A stretch of 64,000 bases of DNA from Phytopseudomonas flavescens (GTDB lineage Bacteria; Pseudomonadota; Gammaproteobacteria; Pseudomonadales; Pseudomonadaceae), in NCBI RefSeq assembly GCF_900100535.1, contig NZ_FNDG01000001.1:196698-260697 (forward strand). Reading direction: 5' to 3'. The position numbers and the translations under genes are program-made. Under the pieces are notes generated by a model. The model ran no database searches, was not told the DNA's origin, and saw nothing but the letters and a program-made list of their open reading frames with translations. Shown piece after piece: positions 42,192 to 49,434 of this stretch (position 1 is its first letter; each line of letters opens with the position of its first letter).

Positions 42192-42745
42192 TGCTCACGC
42201 TCCCCAGGCATCAGGCCCGTCATCTGCTCGATCGCTTCCTCGGTCAGCCCGGGCCAGTATTTCTCGATCAGGTGCTGGCAGATGCCGCGCCAGAACTCGC
42301 GGAAGCGCTCCTCGGTCATGTAGTCGAAGCTGATCGACTCAGGAATCTGGCGCATCACCCGGCCCAGGTCGGGAATGTCGAACGCCTCGTAGGTGCAGCA
42401 CACGCTGGCGTCGAGCTGCAGCTTCTTGATCGTGGTGTGGGCGTCCAGGCCGTGGAATTTTTCCACCTGCTCGCTGACCATGCGGCCGAGGGCATGCACC
42501 AGTCGGTGGAATTTCACGTTACGAGCCTTCTTGATCTCGCAGCGCACCTGGTCGCCGGCGCGGTACTCGCGCTCACGGCACAGGAACTGGTCGATGCTGC
42601 TATCGGCGCAAAGGCCCATGCGCATTTCGCCGGTCTGCTCGTCGATGACCTTCCGCCAGACCATGTAGATCGGCCGCACGGCGCGCTTCTTGGCCGCCGC
42701 CTTGGCTGTTGTCTTACTTGTTGTGGCTGTCGCTGTGCTCGTCAT
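42188..42745 (-). CDS. DUF1367-family Nin-region protein
   Basis: A 185-residue protein matching DUF1367 of lambdoid phages: KARNVKFHRLVHALGRMV, followed by the acidic-helical FRGICQHLIEKYWPGLTEE-like end. The Thr/Ala-rich N-terminal 20 residues look disordered. In lambdoid phages this family is located between P and NinG and its role is unclear. ATGA overlap with the upstream gene. Confidence 0.75.
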   Translation of the reverse strand: MTSTATATTSKTTAKAAAKKRAVRPIYMVWRKVIDEQTGEMRMGLCADSSIDQFLCREREYRAGDQVRCEIKKARNVKFHRLVHALGRMVSEQVEKFHGLDAHTTIKKLQLDASVCCTYEAFDIPDLGRVMRQIPESISFDYMTEERFREFWRGICQHLIEKYWPGLTEEAIEQMTGLMPGEREQ

Positions 42746-43092
42746 GGCATCGCGCTCCCAATCTCAGCGGCAGCACGGACGATGGCGCGGCGGGTGGCAG
42801 CGAACGGATCGCGCGAAGCATCCTCGTTGATCCAGCCCGTATATTCCGGATTGCGGCAGCTCGCCTGCTCCATGGTCGGCAAGATGTTGATTTCCAGCTT
42901 CACTGCCAGCCGTAGCGCGTCGCCGTCACACGTAAGAGGATCCCAGCACTCGTCACCAAGCCAGATGTCGTAGTCGAAGGTGAATTCATCGATCACGATC
43001 TCGTAACCGGCGGCCCTCGCCGCCAGCTCCAGCATCTCACGGTATCCGGGAGCCATTTTCGCCAAAGGCTCATTGTCTTTAGGCACGGCCAT
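42742..43092 (-). CDS. NinX/DUF2591-like phage protein
   Basis: A 116-residue protein. The end of it, SRDPFAATRRAIVRAAAEIG, is like the C-terminal motif of several phage proteins labelled NinX or DUF2591. The first part is helical (EMLELAARAAGYEIVIDEF). The start at 43092 overlaps the stop of the P-like gene (TGATG) with GGAGGTGGAG just upstream. Its function is unknown. Confidence 0.6.
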   Translation of the reverse strand: MAVPKDNEPLAKMAPGYREMLELAARAAGYEIVIDEFTFDYDIWLGDECWDPLTCDGDALRLAVKLEINILPTMEQASCRNPEYTGWINEDASRDPFAATRRAIVRAAAEIGSAMP

Positions 43093-43829
43093 CACTCCAC
43101 CTCCCCACGTCGAATACGCATCTTCTGCAGCAGTTGCAGGCGAGCTTCCTCGCCAGAAATCTTGTCCAGGCCCTGCACGCGCATGAGGTGCTGCACTGCC
43201 TGCTCGCCACGGCGATCGGCCTGCTCTGGCGTCAATTGCCCGCTCTGGTCTTCAATGCCCTGGCGCGGCTCCTCGAGCGGCATGCCCATGGCCAGGCGCC
43301 GGCGCAGTTGGTAGTACGCGTGATCGAAGCGCTTGCGCAGCGTCTCCTCGGGGATGCTGCTGCAGCGCAAGTTGAACCAGCCCACAGACGAGCCAGCCAG
43401 GCGAACAGCCTCGTGACTCCACGTGTGATGGCCAGGGTTGGCGCAGTTGCGCACCACCTCGCGCCAGGCGTGGTCATCCAAGGGAATGCCCAGATCTGCC
43501 GCCGTAGGCACGCACAGCTTCACGAACTTGCCCACGCTGGGCGCGAAGTCGGTATCCATCAGCCGGCAGGCTTCGATGCCATAGCGCAGTTGCTCGACCG
43601 TCGTCACACCAGCTCGCATGAAGCCCTTCACCCAGGTGCGCTTCGCTCGCTTCTCCGCTGCATCGTTCGGCCAAGCTTGCTTCCAGGCTGGGAAGATCGA
43701 CCGCAGCTCATCGAACAGCGTGTTTACGATGCGTGCGGTCTCGTCGGTGGGTTTGCGTGCCCGGGGATCATCCACCTGCGCAGCGGGCAGGTTAGGCAGC
43801 ACTTTCAGCACTTCGGTGGCGGACTTCAT
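43092..43829 (-). CDS. Lambda P-like replication protein (helicase loader)
   Basis: A 245-residue protein with the phage lambda P pattern: VNTLFDELRSIFPAWKQAWP, then AKRTWVKGFMRAGVTTVEQL and a C-terminal helical region. P loads the host DnaB helicase at the phage origin bound by O. It follows the O-like gene with a 4-base overlap, as in lambda. Confidence 0.8.
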   Translation of the reverse strand: MKSATEVLKVLPNLPAAQVDDPRARKPTDETARIVNTLFDELRSIFPAWKQAWPNDAAEKRAKRTWVKGFMRAGVTTVEQLRYGIEACRLMDTDFAPSVGKFVKLCVPTAADLGIPLDDHAWREVVRNCANPGHHTWSHEAVRLAGSSVGWFNLRCSSIPEETLRKRFDHAYYQLRRRLAMGMPLEEPRQGIEDQSGQLTPEQADRRGEQAVQHLMRVQGLDKISGEEARLQLLQKMRIRRGEVE

Positions 43830-44746
43830 ACGCCGTCCTCCTCGTGAATCCAGCTCGTGTCACTGCCGTCGCCCTTCGCCGCTTGCTTGGCCAAGCCACG
43901 TCGCTCCAGATCGTCCTGCGCCCGCTGCATCCAGTTGCGCCAGGTAGCGGGCCAGTCAGCCTTCACGCCGCCCTGGCCAGTCCAGTAATCGATGAACCGC
44001 TCGGTTTCACGGTCGAGCGTCACCGCAGGCGCCTTACTGGCAGCCCAAGCGAGCATTTCGGGAGACATCAGGAACGGCAGTGGCAAGGCACGCTTGGGCT
44101 TGGCCCGATCCGACTTCACGGCAGGCGCAGCGGCCTTGGCCTTCGGCTGCGGCTTGCGACTGGCCTTGCCGGGCGCCTTTCCCCCAACAGGGGGGCTAGG
44201 GGGGTTACTACTCTTGTCTAGTCTTCTCTTCTCTGGTGCGTCACCAGCGTCACTTTTGTCACCTGTGACAGGAGTGTCGTCACTGTGACCGTCACCGAGC
44301 GTCACACCATTCAGCGCCTTTTTCCGCGCTCTATAGGCTGCAGTCCGCGCCGCACTTGAGCTCTGGCGCCTGCCCGAGGAATCACGAACCGCAGGCTGAC
44401 GCTCATCCCAACTTGCCAGCCGGCCTGCAGAGATCATTCCCCGCTCAGTCAGCGCGGCAACGATCCGTGCGCATTTGCCATCGGAAAAGCCCAACAAAAC
44501 ATCGTGATCGTCACAGTCGAAATTCGACACGTCACCGCGCGTTACAGCCGTCACAGGGGCGTCACCTCCGTCACATGTGACGTCACAAGGCGTCACAGTC
44601 GCGTCACACTCCGGCACCGAGCTTGCACTCTCAAGAAGGCACGCCCATACAGCCAGCACCTCGCCAACAGTCGAGTCGGCCATACGTGCAATGCGCTGAA
44701 ATTTCGGGTCAGTTACAGTCCCGTGCCACCACCTGAGCCAATCCAT
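43826..44746 (-). CDS. O-like replication initiator with internal iterons
   Basis: A 306-residue protein. The N-terminus (MDWLRWWHGTVTDPKFQRIA) begins a winged-helix domain as in phage replication initiators; the C-terminal part (about 225-300, RFIDYWTGQGGVKADWPATW) would contact P. The linker is rich in Ala, Lys and Pro. Peptide stretches such as TPVTGDKSDAGDAP and CDVTCDGGDAPVTAVTRG result from GTCAC repeats in the DNA below. It is in the O position before the P-like gene. Confidence 0.75.
   Translation of the reverse strand: MDWLRWWHGTVTDPKFQRIARMADSTVGEVLAVWACLLESASSVPECDATVTPCDVTCDGGDAPVTAVTRGDVSNFDCDDHDVLLGFSDGKCARIVAALTERGMISAGRLASWDERQPAVRDSSGRRQSSSAARTAAYRARKKALNGVTLGDGHSDDTPVTGDKSDAGDAPEKRRLDKSSNPPSPPVGGKAPGKASRKPQPKAKAAAPAVKSDRAKPKRALPLPFLMSPEMLAWAASKAPAVTLDRETERFIDYWTGQGGVKADWPATWRNWMQRAQDDLERRGLAKQAAKGDGSDTSWIHEEDGV
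44238..44305. promoter_or_regulatory. ori: Origin iteron cluster A (GTCAC repeats)
   Basis: Eight GTCAC pentamers in 68 bp, six in one orientation and two inverted (44265 and 44285), several extended to GCGTCAC. They lie within the O-like gene, as lambda origin iterons do. Confidence 0.65.
44510..44607. promoter_or_regulatory. ori: Origin iteron cluster B (GTCAC repeats)
   Basis: About nine GTCAC copies in 98 bp, including one back-to-back inverted pair at 44570-44586 (GTCACATGTGAC, then GTCAC). Located in the 5' part of the O-like gene, 205 bp from cluster A. Together they are the best replication origin candidate. Confidence 0.65.
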
Positions 44747-44946
44747 CAGCGCCCCTCACCTGCGAGCGATGCGCTGACAACCATCACAACAGCCTGCTCA
44801 ACCGTGAGCCCAGCCGCGCGCGCAGCAGCTTCAAGCCGCGTTCGCTCGCCCGTTGTCATCTCGCCGATCGCCTGGGCAACCAGGTCTCGACCGGCGCTTG
44901 GTGTTGTACTGCTCAACAGGGCCTCCCGCGGGCCTTCAGGCCGCAT
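44746..44946 (-). CDS. Small protein between ribbon-helix-helix and O-like genes
   Basis: A 66-residue protein if ATG 44946 is used; a TTG at 44916 with a perfect GGGAGG 5 bases upstream would give 56 residues and may be the true start. The common part contains VAQAIGEMTTGERTRLEAAA and AGLTVEQAVVMVVSASL, two helices that could be a small DNA-binding or oligomerisation unit. It abuts the O-like gene. Function unknown. Confidence 0.55.
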   Translation of the reverse strand: MRPEGPREALLSSTTPSAGRDLVAQAIGEMTTGERTRLEAAARAAGLTVEQAVVMVVSASLAGEGR

Positions 44947-45109
44947 TGCTAATTGCCTTACGCTCTTCTTCATCGAGCCAACGCTCGACAATTTCCCGGA
45001 TCAGCACCGCGCGGCGTTTCCGCTGCTTACGGCACTGCTCCAGGATCCGGTCGAGGGTTTCGTCATCGAATCGGGCTTTGATTTCGTTCTCTTTCACAGG
45101 GGGAAACAT
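44936..45109 (-). CDS. Ribbon-helix-helix (Arc/CopG-like) protein
   Basis: A 57-residue protein: NEIKARFDDETLDRILEQC is a typical RHH strand-helix start followed by a second helix (AVLIREIVERWLDEEER). GAGGAG lies 6 bases before ATG 45109. It follows the Cro-like gene by 10 bases in the early leftward operon, so it may regulate that operon. Confidence 0.75.
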   Translation of the reverse strand: MFPPVKENEIKARFDDETLDRILEQCRKQRKRRAVLIREIVERWLDEEERKAISNAA

Positions 45110-45119
45110 GCATCGCTCC

Positions 45120-45362
45120 TCATGCCACCGCTTTCGGGGCAGGTTCCATAAACCGTTCGGGGTAAAGGATCTGGAGTTCTGTGAGTTCACCGCCAAATGC
45201 CAGGCAGAGTTTTTCCGCAATGGAGGGAGAGGCCTTCTGCTTATCCCGCTCAATCCGGGATATGTTCGCGGCATCAAGCGAACAGTCATGGTCGGCCAGG
45301 CGGGTCGCCACATCGCTGAGGCGCCAGCCGCGGTTCAATCTGGCTTTTTTCAAGGGAGTCAT
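45120..45362 (-). CDS. Cro-like helix-turn-helix repressor
   Basis: An 80-residue protein with an HTH_3/Cro-C1 type domain (LKKARLNRGWRLSDVATRLAD, LDAANISRIERDKQKASPS). It is divergent from the CI-like gene and 114 bases away, the usual Cro location. First gene of the leftward operon and likely to bind the operators between the two. Confidence 0.85.
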   Translation of the reverse strand: MTPLKKARLNRGWRLSDVATRLADHDCSLDAANISRIERDKQKASPSIAEKLCLAFGGELTELQILYPERFMEPAPKAVA

Positions 45363-45396
45363 AGCGAGTCTCGCTCAGTTGATCTCCCAATAAGTG

Positions 45397-45456
45397 TGCG
45401 TCGGACGCAATACCAATGCAAGAAAAATGGCGCCGTACGCTTTGCGTCAGCCGCAA
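45397..45456. promoter_or_regulatory. Operator-like palindromes in the cI-cro intergenic region
   Basis: TGCGTC-G-GACGCA (45397-45409) is a perfect 6-1-6 palindrome. TTGCGTC-A-GCCGCAA (45442-45456) is the same site with one mismatch and one extra pair of bases. Both lie between the divergent repressor genes. CI and Cro binding is inferred. The CI start has no ribosome binding site and may be translated from a short leader. Confidence 0.65.
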
Positions 45457-45476
45457 TCCACTGAAAAAATGCACAC

Positions 45477-46118
45477 ATGAACTTCGGACAGACCATCAGA
45501 AATGCGCGGAAGGCCAAGGGCTGGACGCTTCAACAGCTCGTCGATGAACTCTCCCGCCGTGGAGTGGAATTCGATGCGAGCAATCTTTCGCGCGTTGAAC
45601 GCGGCACCCAGGCGATGAACTCCACGCCCCTGGCGGCCGCATTCGATGCATTGGGTATCAACATAAGCACCACTGAGCCTCCCAATGTTGAGGATGGCCC
45701 ACGCATCAGGGGCATGGTTCCCCTGATCTCATGGGTGCAAGCGGGATGCTGGAATGAAGTGGTCGACGTTTATTCAGTAGGCGACGCAGAGGAGTGGATA
45801 CCCTGCCCTGTGGCGCACGGGCCAAGGACTTACGTTCTCAGGGTTCGCGGCGAATCCATGTACAACCCGCACGGGCGACCGTCTTTTCGCGATGGCGACT
45901 TTATCTTTGTGGATCCCGATCGGCCCGCGATTAACAAGTCGCTGATCATTGCAAAATTGGATGACGATCAAGAAGCCACTTTCAAGCAACTCGTCATCGA
46001 AGGCGCCAAGCAGTACTTAAAGGCGCTCAACCCCTCATGGCCTGAGCCCATCATCCAGATCCATGAAGACGCCTCGATTTCTGGTGTTGTTATCTCCAAA
46101 TTGGAGAAGCTGGTGTAG
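45477..46118 (+). CDS. cI: CI-like repressor with LexA/S24 autocleavage domain
   Basis: A 213-residue lysogeny repressor. N-terminal HTH (about 4-60, WTLQQLVDELSRRGV and DASNLSRVERGTQ) and C-terminal S24 domain. The cleavage site Ala89-Gly90 (WVQAGCW), nucleophile Ser127 (RGESMYNP) and Lys170 (ATFKQL) are present, so RecA-stimulated self-cleavage and SOS induction are expected. Divergent from the Cro-like gene. A strong terminator follows. Confidence 0.92.
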   Translation: MNFGQTIRNARKAKGWTLQQLVDELSRRGVEFDASNLSRVERGTQAMNSTPLAAAFDALGINISTTEPPNVEDGPRIRGMVPLISWVQAGCWNEVVDVYSVGDAEEWIPCPVAHGPRTYVLRVRGESMYNPHGRPSFRDGDFIFVDPDRPAINKSLIIAKLDDDQEATFKQLVIEGAKQYLKALNPSWPEPIIQIHEDASISGVVISKLEKLV

Positions 46119-46136
46119 ATCTAAGCCGATAAAACA

Positions 46137-46160
46137 AACCCGCCGCTGGCGGGTTTTTTT
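46137..46160 (+). terminator. Intrinsic terminator after the CI-like gene
   Basis: An 8-bp stem, AACCCGCC / GGCGGGTT, with a 3-base loop, followed by a run of eight T residues. Ends 18 bases after the cI stop codon and isolates repressor transcription from the rightward early operon. Confidence 0.88.
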
Positions 46161-46181
46161 TGGCCTGCGAAAAAAATGCGC

Positions 46182-46211
46182 TTGACGCCATTGGCGTGGG
46201 ACGTCTAATTT
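46182..46211 (+). promoter_or_regulatory. Putative rightward early promoter with palindrome
   Basis: TTGACG (46182-46187) and TAATTT (46206-46211) are 18 bp apart, a reasonable sigma-70 promoter for the operon starting at 46243. A perfect 6-1-6 palindrome ACGCCA-T-TGGCGT (46185-46197) overlaps the -35 box and has the same geometry as the operator at 45397, so CI or Cro may act here. Confidence 0.6.
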
Positions 46212-46242
46212 ATGGCGTACCACGCAAGCAGCGAGCGCAATT

Positions 46243-46602
46243 ATGTACCTCAGCCAAAGCATCATCGACTCAGCAAAGAAGCAACCCTCAGTCATCCTGA
46301 GCGAGCTGGATCGTCAACAGCAGCGCGTCCGTTCGCTGGATGCCTTGAAGCTGATTGTCGTGAACGAGATCCAGCAAGGCGATCCTGCCCTGTGCAGTGC
46401 CTTCGCCGATTTCTGCGCCACCAGCTTGGACAGTGACACCACTGTCGCTCTGTGCCTTTCCCGAATTCACCGCGACAACAGCCTGCAGGGTGAAGCTCTG
46501 AAGTGGCTGCGCCAGCACGTCGACAAGTGCCAAGAGCTGTTCGTGGCTGTTGAAGTCGAGCGCCGCATCGCTACCGCCCTGGTGCAGGAGCTGCCCCAGT
46601 GA
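46243..46602 (+). CDS. Unknown early protein, first gene of rightward operon
   Basis: A 119-residue, mostly helical soluble protein (ILSELDRQQQRVRSLDALKL, EALKWLRQHVDKCQELFVAV). It follows the putative promoter by 32 bases with no strong ribosome binding site. No family is recognised. Its position just downstream of the repressor is where lambdoid phages carry early regulatory or host-takeover genes such as cIII or kil, but there is no sequence similarity to claim this. Confidence 0.65.
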   Translation: MYLSQSIIDSAKKQPSVILSELDRQQQRVRSLDALKLIVVNEIQQGDPALCSAFADFCATSLDSDTTVALCLSRIHRDNSLQGEALKWLRQHVDKCQELFVAVEVERRIATALVQELPQ

Positions 46603-46757
46603 ACACTCACAACGAATGGCGCACTCGCCTGGATCCTCGCGCCCCGGACTACCTCGACCCGCTCAGCACTGAAGAGCAGGAAGAAGAAGCGGAAGCCGAG
46701 CTGTACGCCGGCGAAGGCGGCCAACTGTATCGCCAGTGGGATTTCGACCATGTCTGA
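46599..46757 (+). CDS. Small acidic early protein
   Basis: A 52-residue protein from GTG 46599, overlapping the previous stop (GTGA), with AGGAG 10 bases upstream. It contains TEEQEEEAEAELYAGEGG, a strongly acidic patch. Acidic small early proteins may be DNA mimics or host-enzyme inhibitors, but no family is recognised. Overlaps the next gene by 8 bases. Confidence 0.6.
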   Translation: MNTHNEWRTRLDPRAPDYLDPLSTEEQEEEAEAELYAGEGGQLYRQWDFDHV

Positions 46758-46962
46758 GACTTCCCGCCGCCTCATCCGCCGCGCGATCGCCGACCTGGCG
46801 CGCAGTCAATGCGCCAGCGTCCAGCACCGCGCCATCAACTTCGCCTATGCCACCGGAATGATCGAGCTGGCGTATGCCGAAAACCTGATCACCGATGCCG
46901 AGCACGACGACTTTCGCCGTCAGGCAGACATCGCAGACAACCAGGAGGCTCGCCGTGCTTAA
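46750..46962 (+). CDS. Small helical early protein
   Basis: A 70-residue protein (RRLIRRAIADLARSQCASVQ, TGMIELAYAENLITDAEHDD) with two or three helices and no visible motif. Overlaps neighbours by 8 bases on each side. It looks like a small regulatory or structural unit typical of early phage operons; no function is assigned. Confidence 0.6.
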   Translation: MSETSRRLIRRAIADLARSQCASVQHRAINFAYATGMIELAYAENLITDAEHDDFRRQADIADNQEARRA

Positions 46963-47095
46963 GCCATTTACCGGCCAGCAGTTCGCCCAGGCAATGGCCC
47001 TGGCGATCGCGGCAGGGCTCACCAGCCCCGCACAGATCAAACGCACTGTGCGCCGCCGCGGCACCTGGTTCATCACCTGCGAGGTGCCGGCATGA
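46955..47095 (+). CDS. Tiny basic early protein
   Basis: A 46-residue protein from GTG 46955 with a perfect AGGAGG 6 bases upstream. It contains PFTGQQFAQAMALAIAAG and SPAQIKRTVRRRGTWF, a helix followed by a basic segment that might bind nucleic acid. Overlaps the following gene by 4 bases. Confidence 0.6.
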   Translation: MLKPFTGQQFAQAMALAIAAGLTSPAQIKRTVRRRGTWFITCEVPA

Positions 47096-47208
47096 GTGAC
47101 AGCGTGTTCTGCGTCTGCCTGACCTTACTGGTGATCCTTTTCGCCGGTGATACGAGCCTGATGGACGCCATCCAGGTGTACCTGATCAGCGGGGAGTGCG
47201 CGCCATGA
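47092..47208 (+). CDS. Tiny membrane-type peptide
   Basis: A 38-residue peptide with ATG 47092, overlapping both neighbours by 4 bases. The N-terminal half (VFCVCLTLLVILFAGDTSL) is hydrophobic and may be a single membrane helix. Function unknown. Confidence 0.55.
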   Translation: MSDSVFCVCLTLLVILFAGDTSLMDAIQVYLISGECAP

Positions 47209-47324
47209 CCCAGTACCAGCGAGCCCGACGCATCGTGCTCTGGCGCAGCTTCGCCGCAGCACTCGGCTTCTTCATCGTTTTCATTGTCGCGCTCGGCCTG
47301 GCCGATCGCATCGCCAATTGGTGA
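47205..47324 (+). CDS. Tiny single-pass membrane peptide
   Basis: A 39-residue peptide with a basic N-terminus (QYQRARRIVLWR) and a hydrophobic helix (SFAAALGFFIVFIVALGLA), so it should be an inner-membrane peptide. GGGGAG precedes the ATG by 8 bases and the start overlaps the previous stop. Paired with the preceding hydrophobic peptide. Function unknown. Confidence 0.6.
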   Translation: MTQYQRARRIVLWRSFAAALGFFIVFIVALGLADRIANW

Positions 47325-47329
47325 CCCAC

Positions 47330-47557
47330 ATGTCCACAGCCACACCAGCCAACACGCTTATCCGCCTGCCGGAGGTGTTGAAGATGACCGGCCTGTCTCG
47401 CGCGACGATCTATCGCCGCATGGGCGCCGGCACCTTCCCCAAGTCCGTCGATATCGGCGGTTCCGACGCGCGCAGCGCACCAGTTGCCTGGCCCCTCGAT
47501 GAAATCGAAGGGTGGATCGAACAACGCAAGAACGCCCGCGCAAACGTCGCGGCATAG
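47330..47557 (+). CDS. AlpA-family regulator, candidate excisionase
   Basis: A 75-residue MerR-like winged helix protein: LIRLPEVLKMTGLSRATIYR, then MGAGTFPKSVDIG and VAWPLDEIEGWIEQR, the AlpA pattern. AlpA proteins control excision of prophages or the integrase gene. It is thus a good candidate directionality factor for the int gene at the other end. A GTG at 47321 overlapping the previous stop is an alternative start. Confidence 0.8.
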   Translation: MSTATPANTLIRLPEVLKMTGLSRATIYRRMGAGTFPKSVDIGGSDARSAPVAWPLDEIEGWIEQRKNARANVAA

Positions 47558-47567
47558 GAGAGCCACC

Positions 47568-48347
47568 ATGGCCCTGGAAAAATCCAACCCGCATATGCAG
47601 CTGTGGGATTCGGTGAAAACCACCGACAAGAAGTACACCAAGACCCAGCAACTGGACGGCCGCCCCGTCACCAGCATCAACGGCATGTACATCGTGCAGC
47701 GTGCTACCGAGGCATTCGGCCCAATCGGCAAGGGCTGGGGCTACGACATTCTGGTTGATCGCTTCGATCAGGGCGCCCCCATCACCGGCAAGGACGGCAT
47801 CCTGCTTGGTTACGAGCAGGTGCACACCATCCAGATCAAGCTCTGGTACGTCCGCGGTGGCAAGCGCAACCACGTGACCCACTACGGTCACACTCCGTTC
47901 GTTCGCAAGAGCCAGTTCGGCCCATACACCGACTTCGACGCGCCGAAGAAAAGCCTCACTGACGCCATCAAGAAATCCCTGAGTCTCGTTGGCTTCAGCG
48001 CTGACGTGCACCTGGGCATGTTCGAAGACGAGGTTTATCTCGAAGGCCTGAAGCTGAAACAGCGCCTCGAGGAAGCCGGCGAAGACGGCGCTCAGGAAGT
48101 GTTGAGCGAAGCCAAGGCCGAATTCCGCAACTGGGTCGAAACCCAGATCCAGATCCTGGGCAAGGCCAACAACCAGCGCGCCCTGGAAGCGCTCCGCAAA
48201 AACGTCTGCGCCAAGGCGCGCGAAAAAGCTGAGGTCGTGAATTACGACCCAAGCGACATCGAGCAACGCATCAACGAGGCGGCGGCTGAGCGCATGGCCT
48301 TCCTCGACGAGAAATATCCATCCGCACGTCTCACCACCCCGGAGTAA
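47568..48347 (+). CDS. Putative single-strand annealing protein (Rad52/Sak-like)
   Basis: A 259-residue protein. VTSINGMYIVQRATEAFGPIGKGWG, HYGHTPFVRKSQFGPYTDFD and KSLTDAIKKSLSLVGFSADV resemble the core of phage Rad52-like annealing proteins. It is followed by a coiled-coil gene and then a DEDD exonuclease, the standard context of a two-component phage recombination system. GGAG lies before the ATG at 47568. The family name is from memory of sequence pattern. Confidence 0.6.
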   Translation: MALEKSNPHMQLWDSVKTTDKKYTKTQQLDGRPVTSINGMYIVQRATEAFGPIGKGWGYDILVDRFDQGAPITGKDGILLGYEQVHTIQIKLWYVRGGKRNHVTHYGHTPFVRKSQFGPYTDFDAPKKSLTDAIKKSLSLVGFSADVHLGMFEDEVYLEGLKLKQRLEEAGEDGAQEVLSEAKAEFRNWVETQIQILGKANNQRALEALRKNVCAKAREKAEVVNYDPSDIEQRINEAAAERMAFLDEKYPSARLTTPE

Positions 48348-48352
48348 CCGCC

Positions 48353-49363
48353 ATGACTATCGCCAATGACGTGGATCTGAAGACCGGCAAAGTCAACATA
48401 GCCGAATACAGCAAAACCGATGCTGCCCTCGCCAGCCTGCGCGAGCGCTACCAGACCGTGCCCGATGCTAACACCGAGGAAGGCTATGCCTTCGTCAAGG
48501 ATGGCATCAAAGAGCTGACCGGCCTGCGCACCAAGCTCGAAGCCGCCCGCAAGGCCGCCAAAGAGCCACACCTTCAGGCCGGCCGCATCCTCGATGCCGA
48601 GGCCAAGCGCATCACCACCGCGCTGGTCGCCCTGGAAGATCCGATGAAGGCAGCCAAAAAGCTGGTCGACGATCGCATCGAGCGCGAGCGCCAGGAACGA
48701 ATCGCGCGTCTGCAGAAGAAGGTCGACGCCATCGTGGCCATGCCCGGCCTGGTGCGCGGCAAGTCGAGCCAGGAAATCACCGACATGCTCGACCGCGTCG
48801 GCGAGATCGACGCGATGCACGACTTCTACGACCTCACCAAGGAAGCCGTGGCCGCACGCCAGAACGCCATGGACGAGCTGACCCAGATGCTGTCCGACCG
48901 CCTGGAATTCGAGGTTGCCGAGGAGGCGCGCCAGAAGGCAGAGGCCGAGCACGCTGAGCTGCAACGCAAATTCGACGAGCAGCAGGCGGAAATGCAGCGC
49001 CAGCAGCAGGATATCCAGCGCCAACAGGAAGAAATGCGCCTGCAGCGCGAGCAGCTTGAGCGTGAGCGCGCTGCCCTGTTGCCAGCTGTTCCCACCGAAG
49101 AAAGCCCTGCACCGGTTGCCGAGGCCGCAGCGAAGGCAGTTGTCACCGAGCCTGCTCCTGCGAAACGCATCGCCCAGGACAACCGCCAGTGGCGCGCCGT
49201 CGTTACCGACAAGTCCGCCCTCATCGCAGCGATCGCCGCCGGCTACGGCACTGAAGATCTGCTGATCATCGACCAGCTCGCCCTCGACAGCCTGGCCAAC
49301 GACAAGCGCGCCGCCCTGGAACTGCCTGGCGTCATCGCCCAGCCCGTCAACCGCGCCGCCTAA
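48353..49363 (+). CDS. Coiled-coil phage protein of the recombination module
   Basis: A 336-residue protein. First half helical (ELTGLRTKLEAARKAAKEPH). Residues about 185-245 are a near continuous Glu/Gln/Arg coiled coil (QRKFDEQQAEMQRQQQDIQRQ), and the last 60 residues form a small folded unit. Similar proteins (DUF1351-like) accompany phage annealing proteins. It follows the annealing gene by 5 bases. Role unclear, perhaps an organiser of the recombination complex. Confidence 0.65.
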   Translation: MTIANDVDLKTGKVNIAEYSKTDAALASLRERYQTVPDANTEEGYAFVKDGIKELTGLRTKLEAARKAAKEPHLQAGRILDAEAKRITTALVALEDPMKAAKKLVDDRIERERQERIARLQKKVDAIVAMPGLVRGKSSQEITDMLDRVGEIDAMHDFYDLTKEAVAARQNAMDELTQMLSDRLEFEVAEEARQKAEAEHAELQRKFDEQQAEMQRQQQDIQRQQEEMRLQREQLERERAALLPAVPTEESPAPVAEAAAKAVVTEPAPAKRIAQDNRQWRAVVTDKSALIAAIAAGYGTEDLLIIDQLALDSLANDKRAALELPGVIAQPVNRAA

Positions 49364-49434
49364 CCAACCCTGAATTGCCCGCCGCGCCGGCCTTCCGGCG
49401 TGGGTTGGGGTTCCTACACCCTGGAGTCAGCAAA

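Noticed and set aside
44238..44607. CRISPR-like repeats
   Set aside because: The repeated unit is only 5-7 bp with irregular spacing and no constant spacer length; iterons explain it better.
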